Shown piece after piece: positions 5,896 through 11,376 of a DNA stretch of 13,491 nt. Each line of letters opens with the position of its first letter. Position 1 is the first letter of the stretch. Source of the DNA: CAYNJY01 sp964397755 (GTDB lineage: Bacteria; Patescibacteriota; Microgenomatia; UBA10105; UBA927). The DNA lies in contig CAYNJY010000014.1 in assembly GCA_964397755.1 (NCBI GenBank), positions 1 through 13,491 of the forward strand, written 5' to 3'. The notes beneath the pieces are model-generated. The model searched no databases. It was not told the origin of the DNA and worked only from the letters and a program-made list of their open reading frames with translations. A program made the translations under genes and the position numbers.

Positions 5896-8800
5896 ATGAG
5901 GATTGCCATCATCGGCGGCGGGTTTACCGGGCTCACGGCGGCCTATGAGCTGGCTAAGCTCGGCCACGATGTCGTTCTTTTTGAAAAAGAAAAAACGCTT
6001 GGCGGGCTGGCAGCTGGATTTCGGCGAAAGGGTTGGAACTGGCACCTGGAAGGCGGCTACCATCACCTTTTCACCAACGACCACGCGATTTTCAACCTGA
6101 TTAATGAACTTGGTCTATCCGACAAACTCATCACTAAGCGTCCGATTACCGCCACCCTTATATCTGAAGAGGTTGCGGGGAGGCGTGGGTTTTTGAGCAT
6201 CGCCACGCCATTTGATTGGAAACGACAGGCGCGTATGGAGAGAGGCTTGGCGAGCGCAGTAAAAGCCGCGCCGACCTCAGCAACCTCCCATATCTATCAA
6301 CTCGACTCACCGATGCACCTTTTGACCTTCCCGTTTTTGACCACAATCGATAAGCTTCGCACTGCCGCACTTTTGGCTTTCTGCAAACTCAACCCCTTTT
6401 GGCGACCTCTCGAGAACATCACCGCTGAACACTTTTTTGTCTCACTTGGCGGGAAACAGGCTTGGGAGACAATCTGGGAGCCGCTCATGGTCGGCAAGTT
6501 TGGAAACTATAATAAAACGATCGCCGCCTCCTGGCTCTGGGCGCGGATCAAAAAACGTACAGCTAAGCTCGCATACATTGAGGGCGGTTTCCACACATTG
6601 GTTGCTGCTTTAGAAAAGGCTATCAAAGGGCACGGAGGAAATATTGTCGTTGGGGCCACAATCGACCGTATCAATCGCCATAATTTGAAATTTGAAATTG
6701 GAGATTTGACATTTGACAAGGTACTCCTCACTGTCCCCACGCCAGTCGCAACCAAACTCATCCCCAATGTCTTCCGTCTTCCATCTTCCATCGTACCGTC
6801 TCCCCCCATCCCCCACCTCCACGCCCAGACGCTCATTCTCGAAACAGACAAACCGATTCTTCAAGCTCTTCAAGGGGCCCCCTTGCGGACTCGCAATGGG
6901 GTCTATTGGCTCAACATCACCGACCGCTCCTTCCCATTTCTGGCCGTCGTTGCCCACACCAATTTCATGGATAAAAAGCACTACGGCGGGCATCATATTA
7001 CATATTTTGGCAACTACCTCCCCGACGGCCACCCCTATCTTTCTCTCTCCGCGAAACAAATTCTCACGCTATTCCGTCCGTTTATTAAGCTGCTTAATCC
7101 GCATTTCAATTTAAAATTTCAAATTTCAAATTTCAAATTGTTTCAGGGATGGTATGCGCAACCGGTTCATGAGCTTCGCTACTCCCAACGCGCCCCCAAG
7201 CTTACCACCCCCATCCCCAACCTTTACCTGGCCAACCTCGACAGTATCTACCCATGGGACAGGGGAACAAACTATGCGGTGGAGTTGGGCTTGCGCGCTG
7301 CGCGCACAATAACCCAAGAGCGAGCCATGAGAACATCGGTACAAAAACAGCCTACGAAGGAGAGCGTCTTTTTGAAACGCGTTATGAGCAGCCTCTCGCA
7401 ACGGGCTAGCCGGGCGATTCTGAGAAATGTGTTTCCAAACCTCCTCATTATTGTCGTTCTTTTTCTCGGCGCTACCTTGCGCTTTACGAACCTTAATTGG
7501 GACAATTTCCTTGCCCTCCATCCCGATGAGCGCAATATTGCTTGGGCAGTGACGCGCATTCATTTCTTTGATCAGTTAAACCCCAAGTTTTTTGCCTACG
7601 GCGGGCTGCCCATCTACTTCTATCGGTTGTTGGGAGAGGTTGTCGCTCTCTTCACCAAAGACCCCAGCTGGCTCACCGATTGGGGTAAAATCGCCCTCCT
7701 CGGCCGCTACAGTTCAGCAACGCTGGCAACAATGAATATTGCCCTTATGTATCTTGCGGGCACGCGCTACTTTTCCCAGGCGGTCGGGCTTCTCTCTAGT
7801 GCCCTCTTAACCTTCTCTCCCTGGGCGATCCGCGAGGCGCACTTTGCCACGACCGAAACCATGCTCGTGACGTTTCTTCTCCTGCTACTTTTGAGATCCT
7901 ACCGCGCTCTCAAAAGCCCAAACATCGCCCGCTTCCTCCAACTAGGCCTCATCCTAGGACTGGCTCTGGCGACAAAAACCATGAGCGCTCTCTTTCTCAC
8001 CATTCCCCTCTTGTCTCTGTGGACCGGGTCATTTGACAAAACCAAGCGGCCGCTTGGTTTTGTCAAACACCAAATCCTTTCTAAATTCTTTTACAAATTT
8101 TTTCACACACTCGCTCTTCTGGGAACAATGGGGGCAACGTTCCTCCTCTTCTCTCCGTTCACAATCTTAGACCGAGACAAGTTCCTCGCGTCGATGCGCT
8201 ATGAGACTTCGGTCGTCCTGGGTAAATCCCGCGTTGTCTACACCCACCAGTTCCAGAGAACAATCCCTTATGTTTACCAATTCCAAACCATGCTTTGGCA
8301 AGCCGGGCCGGTCCCCATTATGGGAATAGCTGGTCTCATTGGATTGGTGATTTCGTTCTTCAACCGGAAGAACCGGGGGCAGTACCTGCTTGTTTTGATT
8401 TTCCCCGCGCTCTACGGCCTCTGGTCCGGATCTTGGTATGCTAAATTTGCCCGCTACAACGTCCCCCTCCTCCCTTTCCTCACCCTCGCCGCCTCCTGGC
8501 TCCTCGTTACAACGAGTCAACGCCTTAAAAAAATACGGCATGTGTCTTTCCTTGGTTCATTGGTTCATTGGTTCATTGGTTCAATTGTTGTACTGTGGGG
8601 TCTGGCCAACTGGACTATTTACCTGCGGCCCCAAACCCGTATCGTTGCTTCCGAATGGATCTACGAAAATATTCCGACTGGAAGCATACTCTTTACCGAA
8701 CACTGGAATGACGGACTACCGGTAGGCCTACCCAACCAGCCATCGCGGCATTACCAGCGTGAGCTTTTGACCGTCTATGAACCAGACGGTGAGGCCAAGC

Positions 8801-9111
8801 TTTCCTATCTTGCTGAAAAACTTCCTCTGGGAGATTTTATAATTCTTTCAACCCGACGCATTTGGGCGACCATGCCGCGGCTAAAAAACATCTACCCCGT
8901 AACCAGTACGTTCTATGCTCAATTGTTTTCCGGCGAGCTGGGATACCGCGAGGTTGCCCGTTTCACTTCGTTTCCTTCGCTTGTGGGCATAACGGTCAAT
9001 GACGACACAGCAGAGGAAACCATCCAGGTCTTTGATCACCCGACGGTCGTCATTTTTCAAAATACTCAAAGACTAACAACCGCTGAAATCCAAAGAAGGT
9101 TAACACGATAA
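5896..9111 (+). CDS. Fusion of FAD-dependent oxidoreductase and GT39-like glycosyltransferase
   Basis: A single 1071-residue ORF joins two proteins usually encoded separately. Residues 1-475 are an FAD/NAD(P)-binding oxidoreductase of the amine-oxidase/phytoene-desaturase superfamily: dinucleotide motif GGGFTGLTAA (7-16), E30 for the ribose, a second motif GG..AAG..R, and a C-terminal FAD segment (NLYLANLDSIYP..NYAVELGLRAA). Residues 475-510 are a basic linker. From about 511 a GT-C glycosyltransferase (PMT_2/GT39-like) begins: first helix, then an outside loop with HPDERN (542-547, probable metal/catalytic acidic residue), about ten further helices and a soluble C-terminal part from about 910. 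The cytoplasmic N-terminus of GT-C enzymes agrees with a cytosolic flavoprotein in front. Likely role: surface-glycan or glycolipid synthesis using a polyprenyl-phosphate sugar; substrate unknown. Five repeat or palindrome inserts lie in frame. No SD is seen before the ATG. Confidence 0.9.
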   Translation: MRIAIIGGGFTGLTAAYELAKLGHDVVLFEKEKTLGGLAAGFRRKGWNWHLEGGYHHLFTNDHAIFNLINELGLSDKLITKRPITATLISEEVAGRRGFLSIATPFDWKRQARMERGLASAVKAAPTSATSHIYQLDSPMHLLTFPFLTTIDKLRTAALLAFCKLNPFWRPLENITAEHFFVSLGGKQAWETIWEPLMVGKFGNYNKTIAASWLWARIKKRTAKLAYIEGGFHTLVAALEKAIKGHGGNIVVGATIDRINRHNLKFEIGDLTFDKVLLTVPTPVATKLIPNVFRLPSSIVPSPPIPHLHAQTLILETDKPILQALQGAPLRTRNGVYWLNITDRSFPFLAVVAHTNFMDKKHYGGHHITYFGNYLPDGHPYLSLSAKQILTLFRPFIKLLNPHFNLKFQISNFKLFQGWYAQPVHELRYSQRAPKLTTPIPNLYLANLDSIYPWDRGTNYAVELGLRAARTITQERAMRTSVQKQPTKESVFLKRVMSSLSQRASRAILRNVFPNLLIIVVLFLGATLRFTNLNWDNFLALHPDERNIAWAVTRIHFFDQLNPKFFAYGGLPIYFYRLLGEVVALFTKDPSWLTDWGKIALLGRYSSATLATMNIALMYLAGTRYFSQAVGLLSSALLTFSPWAIREAHFATTETMLVTFLLLLLLRSYRALKSPNIARFLQLGLILGLALATKTMSALFLTIPLLSLWTGSFDKTKRPLGFVKHQILSKFFYKFFHTLALLGTMGATFLLFSPFTILDRDKFLASMRYETSVVLGKSRVVYTHQFQRTIPYVYQFQTMLWQAGPVPIMGIAGLIGLVISFFNRKNRGQYLLVLIFPALYGLWSGSWYAKFARYNVPLLPFLTLAASWLLVTTSQRLKKIRHVSFLGSLVHWFIGSIVVLWGLANWTIYLRPQTRIVASEWIYENIPTGSILFTEHWNDGLPVGLPNQPSRHYQRELLTVYEPDGEAKLSYLAEKLPLGDFIILSTRRIWATMPRLKNIYPVTSTFYAQLFSGELGYREVARFTSFPSLVGITVNDDTAEETIQVFDHPTVVIFQNTQRLTTAEIQRRLTR
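6169..6287. repeat. Nested palindromic insert in the oxidoreductase part
   Basis: GAGGTTGC (6169-6176) and GCAACCTC (6280-6287) bound a segment with two internal perfect stems: GGCGTGG/CCACGCC (6182-6188, 6203-6209) and GGCGCG/CGCGCC (6228-6233, 6267-6272), a three-way-junction-like shape. It encodes about 40 residues (SEEVAGRRGFLSIATP...) between ITATLI and HIYQLDSP, which from memory of the family are normally a few residues apart. It looks like a small palindromic element inserted in frame. Confidence 0.6.
6682..6716. repeat. Five-heptamer array in the oxidoreductase part
   Basis: AATTTGA, AATTTGA, AATTGGA, GATTTGA, CATTTGA: exactly 35 bp. It encodes NLKFEIGDLTFD (about 263-274). Confidence 0.85.
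6769..6789. repeat. Three-heptamer array in the oxidoreductase part
   Basis: GTCTTCC, GTCTTCC, ATCTTCC in tandem, followed by degenerate ATCGTACC and GTCTCC. It encodes VFRLPSSIVPSPP. The GTCTTCC core is shared with the octamer array in radA (12250-12297). Confidence 0.7.
7103..7137. repeat. Five-heptamer array near the end of the oxidoreductase part
   Basis: ATTTCAA, TTTAAAA, then three TTTCAAA units: exactly 35 bp, the reverse complement type of the AATTTGA arrays. It encodes FNLKFQISNFKL (about 404-415) immediately before the conserved C-terminal FAD segment. Confidence 0.85.
8032..8067. repeat. Perfect 36-bp palindrome inside the glycosyltransferase part
   Basis: The arm TTTGACAAAACCAAGCGG is followed directly by its exact reverse complement, with no loop and a GCGGCCGC centre. 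It encodes FDKTKRPLGFVK in a cytoplasmic-looking loop between two membrane helices (about 713-724) and keeps the frame. Confidence 0.95.
8552..8583. repeat. Four-octamer array in the glycosyltransferase part
   Basis: Four exact copies of TTGGTTCA (32 bp). It encodes LGSLVHWFIGS and forms part of the last membrane helix (about 886-896). Confidence 0.9.
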
Positions 9112-9125
9112 CCCGAATCTGCGCT

Positions 9126-9159
9126 CTTCGGAGGCGAGGACGTAGACCTCGAGACGAAG
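9126..9159. repeat. Nested hairpin after the fusion gene
   Basis: CTTCG (9126-9130) pairs with CGAAG (9155-9159), and inside it CGAGG (9135-9139) pairs with CCTCG (9147-9151). It lies 15 nt after the plus-strand stop codon. No T run follows, so a terminator role is not supported. The rest of 9112-9405 shows no protein gene; it holds the hairpin and promoter listed separately. Confidence 0.4.
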
Positions 9160-9180
9160 GAAGCATGGTTCTGGGGTTGA

Positions 9181-9280
9181 CAGAGAAGCGAAAAAGTCGC
9201 TCTGATCATATCTCTTGTGGGAGGTTGGTTGCCTGCCCAACAGCCAACCCCCCACACGAGATACAACAAACGAGATATTT
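9181..9280 (-). ncRNA. Candidate structured transcript with a 22-bp hairpin
   Basis: A strong promoter (9315-9287) would start transcription near 9280. The transcript immediately forms a long hairpin, 9262-9241 with 9231-9210, 19 of 22 positions complementary, 9-nt loop. A second hairpin follows (GCGA/TCGC and CAGA/TCTG around 9205-9181). Beyond that it would be antisense to the 3' end of the fusion gene. No SD-preceded ORF is present. The 3' end is not defined, because no clear T run follows. Confidence 0.45.
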
Positions 9281-9286
9281 TGGCTG

Positions 9287-9315
9287 ATTGTACTGGGCTA
9301 AAATATAATTGTCAA
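9287..9315 (-). promoter_or_regulatory. Strong sigma-70-type promoter, no protein gene downstream
   Basis: On the minus strand a perfect TTGACA (9315-9310), 17-nt AT-rich spacer, and TACAAT (9292-9287, five of six). It points away from the lycopene-cyclase gene and toward the 22-bp hairpin and the 3' end of the plus-strand fusion gene. Confidence 0.65.
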
Positions 9316-9405
9316 CTCAGAGAGGTTGTCGGGGCGGGAAGAAGTAAAACGCGAGGTACTTTTTTATCGTCTGGACAATCTAATTTCGAAAAGATGTAAC
9401 ACGTT

Positions 9406-9705
9406 CTATTTGAGGTGTTTTTCAATCACGCGATATAATACGAGACCAAAATAGGATGTAATAAAAATAAATCCATACTCCTCAATCGGCATCAGCCCCA
9501 GGCGTATTCCCAGTAAATATTTATCGCCAAACGACCAATGACCACGGGCTAGAGCAACGTGATCCCAAACAACTGCTACAGGCAGAAGGACCGCATAGAG
9601 AAGTAAAAAATGAGAAAAATTTCGCCAAACGAGGACTCGAAAATGCCGTTGAAGCCAAATGGTAAAAATCAAGAGGAAGAGCAAAATAAGGGCGTATTCC
9701 GGCAT
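9406..9705 (-). CDS. Lycopene cyclase domain-containing protein (single domain)
   Basis: The 99 residues match one lycopene-cyclase domain of the CrtYc/CrtYd (CarR) type: three membrane segments (about 3-18, 31-48, 73-92), WDHVALARGHWSF (47-59), YLLGIRLG and the PIEEYGF signature (73-79; the family pattern is PxEE). The family cyclises the ends of lycopene to beta-ionone rings, in the membrane, as heterodimers or tandem fusions of two such domains. Only one domain is present and no other carotenoid gene is in the window, so carotenoid cyclisation is not established; a homodimer or another substrate is possible. There is no SD before the ATG at 9705. It converges with the plus-strand fusion gene and is separated by a bidirectional terminator from the gene at 9927. 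Confidence 0.8.
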   Translation of the reverse strand: MPEYALILLFLLIFTIWLQRHFRVLVWRNFSHFLLLYAVLLPVAVVWDHVALARGHWSFGDKYLLGIRLGLMPIEEYGFIFITSYFGLVLYRVIEKHLK

Positions 9706-9801
9706 GATACAATTTGGACTGGTAAATCAATCCAACTAGATTCCCCTAGCTTCGGTTTTCAATTTGACAAAACGTGATAACCTTGCTACGTTTTCCAAAT
9801 A

Positions 9802-9833
9802 GGTATCATTCTTTTGCCCAATCGAATGATACC
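9802..9833. repeat. 10-bp perfect inverted repeat
   Basis: GGTATCATTC (9802-9811) and its complement (9824-9833) with a 12-nt loop, directly before the terminator at 9841-9901. A plus-strand TTGACA at 9765-9770, with a poor TACGTT 17 nt later, could produce a short RNA containing both hairpins. Confidence 0.5.
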
Positions 9834-9840
9834 AACCATA

Positions 9841-9901
9841 AAAAGCATTACTATTCGTCGCCAATCCCAAACCCAGTGCGAGCGATAGTGATGCTTTTTT
9901 A
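9841..9901. terminator. Bidirectional intrinsic terminator
   Basis: AAAAAGCATTACTAT at the left pairs with ATAGTGATGCTTTTTT at the right, with a further GC-rich inner stem. Thus both strands end in a T run after the stem. It serves the minus-strand small gene at 9927-10145 and would also stop rightward transcription. Its loop contains a 19-bp copy of part of that small gene (9859-9877 equals 10061-10079). Confidence 0.8.
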
Positions 9902-9926
9902 ATTAGCAGTTAAAGAGTCAACGAGT

Positions 9927-10145
9927 TTACAGCGTAAATATCGGAATACTTATACCCTTTTCCTTCAGCTTGATAAGCTGATCGCGGACCTCTTTCTCAA
10001 AGGTTTGCCGCTCTTTTTCAAACGGCGAAACTTTGGTCTTTCTCTCAAAACCAAGAAGTCTCGCCAATCCCAAACCCAGCTGCGATAACAGTTTCATTGC
10101 CCAAGTCTTAGTTAAACACTTCTCGATCCGCTTGTCAAGTCCCAT
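9927..10145 (-). CDS. Small hypothetical protein (72 aa), helical
   Basis: A good SD (CGGAGG, 10159-10154 region) lies about 9 nt before the ATG at 10145, and a terminator follows the stop, so this is very probably a real gene. The protein begins MGLDKRIEKCLTKTWAMKLL, has an amphipathic or weakly hydrophobic stretch (LLSQLGLGLARLLGF, about 19-33) and a charged, probably coiled C-terminal half (FEKERQTFEKEVRDQLIKLK). I do not recognise a family. A TATAAA hexamer at 10190-10185 could be its -10 box, giving a leader of about 33 nt; no good -35 is seen. It lies 140 nt downstream of the PIN-TRAM gene in the same direction. Confidence 0.65.
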   Translation of the reverse strand: MGLDKRIEKCLTKTWAMKLLSQLGLGLARLLGFERKTKVSPFEKERQTFEKEVRDQLIKLKEKGISIPIFTL

Positions 10146-10285
10146 AGGATTTTTCCTCCGAAATTTCCCATGGCTTATAGTTTATTTATACTCAAACAGA
10201 CTAACACAACAGCCCAAAATAAATTTTGCAGATTTTTGTGGATAACTTTTGGAGAACTATTGAGGCGTGCTTGCCAGACGAAACT

Positions 10286-11161
10286 TTAGCGAAGGCGGGC
10301 GAAAAACAGCTGCCCTGCGGGGGTCTGGTGGACTTTTGTGACGGTCACGACCACTTCCTGCCCTACTCGATCACGCGCATTGTCGACAACGACCATTGTA
10401 CCGTCTGCTAAATACCCTACTCCCTGGGCCCGTTCGCGGCCTTCGTGGGTGATCTTGATCGTTACCTCTTCTCCTGGAAGGAGCGCGATCTTCATCACCT
10501 GAGCAAGGTCATTGACACTAAGGACCTTGACGCCCTGGGCGCGGGCCACCTGGCCGAGATTAAAATCTACCGTCAAAAGCCGGGCGGAAAACCGGCGGGA
10601 GAGCGCCACGAGCTTCTGATCAACATGAGCCACTTCTGGCTCGTCCTCCCGAACGACTCTCGTCCGGATGGTCGGATTGGCTTTTTGGGAAGTAAGCTTA
10701 CCGACGACTTCAAGCGCGCGCCTCCCTTTTGCCCTGCGCATGTTGTCGCTGCTGTCTGCGATGTGCTGCACTTCACTCAGGATAAAACGGGGGATGACCA
10801 AGGTGCCGGAGAGGAAGCCGCTACTGACGATCGGAAGAATCCTGCCATCGATGAGGACACTCGTGTCAACCAGGATTGGCCGTTCACCAAGCGCAGTTTT
10901 ATTCTCTTTTTTCTTCTGGTGCCGAAACGGCCGGGTGGTGAGCTGACCGAGGGTCGTGAGGTTTTTGACAATCTCTCGCGCAAGCGACCGGGTAAACCCA
11001 GCACCGAAAGCGGCTGACAAAGCTATTCGGGGGCGAGTCTTTCCATCTGCCACGCTCTTGCCACCACTGCTCTGTCTTCCAGCCCGCTTCTCCTGCCGGG
11101 TGAAGGCCGCGGTGGGCAGAGCCGTGTGGTTTTTAGCTGACTTGAATAATTTCTTCGCCAT
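10286..11161 (-). CDS. PIN-TRAM domain protein (YacL C-terminal type)
   Basis: From the ATG at 11161 it has 291 residues. The first 90 or so are basic and low in complexity with no domain I recognise. The PIN nuclease fold covers about 95-215: ILVDTSVLIDGRI (D99), FILSEVQHIADSSD (E130), HVDQKL (D181) and LLTVDFNLGQVA (D199), so the acidic metal-binding set is complete. A TRAM RNA-binding domain follows (about 228-291: PGEEVTIKI..QGVGYLADGTMVVVDNA..VHQTPAGQLFFARLR). The membrane helices that precede this pair in YacL are absent. It is probably an RNA-processing nuclease; the substrate is unknown. In-frame ATGs at 11182 and upstream are possible, but an extended -10 (TGGTAAAAT) leaves only 5 nt before 11161. 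The last codons lie in a GCCTTCGCTAAAG-type motif. Confidence 0.85.
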   Translation of the reverse strand: MAKKLFKSAKNHTALPTAAFTRQEKRAGRQSSGGKSVADGKTRPRIALSAAFGAGFTRSLAREIVKNLTTLGQLTTRPFRHQKKKENKTALGERPILVDTSVLIDGRILPIVSSGFLSGTLVIPRFILSEVQHIADSSDNMRRAKGRRALEVVGKLTSQKANPTIRTRVVREDEPEVAHVDQKLVALSRRFSARLLTVDFNLGQVARAQGVKVLSVNDLAQVMKIALLPGEEVTIKITHEGRERAQGVGYLADGTMVVVDNARDRVGQEVVVTVTKVHQTPAGQLFFARLR

Positions 11162-11172
11162 ACGGTAGGCTA

Positions 11173-11181
11173 ATTTTACCA
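11173..11181 (-). promoter_or_regulatory. Extended -10 promoter for the PIN-TRAM gene
   Basis: TGGTAAAAT on the minus strand (11181-11173) is an extended -10. The expected start, near 11166, is five bases before the ATG at 11161, so the mRNA would be almost leaderless. Confidence 0.45.
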
Positions 11182-11300
11182 TAGCCACCTGACCCTCGCG
11201 CATACCCGCCGGTAAGCAACTTCCCCAACAGGACGGACATACCAAACACGAAAAGGAGAACCAAACACGGAAACCAGAAGATAGAAAGCGGTCAATAAAG

Positions 11301-11327
11301 AAGCGGTCGCCTTTTTATTCACCGCTT
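11301..11327 (-). terminator. Hairpin after radA, weak terminator
   Basis: AAGCGGT (11301-11307) and ACCGCTT (11321-11327) form a perfect 7-bp stem. On the minus strand CTTTATTG follows, a poor T tract. A second AAGCGGTC at 11286-11293 offers an alternative pairing. It lies 50 nt after the radA stop. The rest of 11162-11376 shows no gene. Confidence 0.4.
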
Positions 11328-11376
11328 AGGGGAGAGATGGACCGTCCTGCCGCCTCAGATTGGTGCTCATGAATTT

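Noticed and set aside
5523..5899. Plus-strand ORFs of 113-123 codons before the fusion gene
   Set aside because: They cross two terminator hairpins, have no SD and show no protein-like motifs.
5896..7320. A phytoene desaturase partner for the lycopene-cyclase-domain protein
   Set aside because: The oxidoreductase is fused to a glycosyltransferase and resembles the surface-glycan flavoproteins of CPR. Superfamily membership alone does not support a carotenoid role.
9210..9262. Terminator of the plus-strand fusion gene
   Set aside because: The stem is strong but no T tract follows on the plus strand, and it is about 100 nt past the stop.
9066..9269. Minus-strand ORF of 67 codons after the strong promoter at 9315-9287
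   Set aside because: It starts inside the 22-bp hairpin without SD and runs antisense into the fusion gene.
10445..11017. Plus-strand ORF of 190 codons
   Set aside because: It is antisense to the PIN-TRAM gene, whose motifs are intact.
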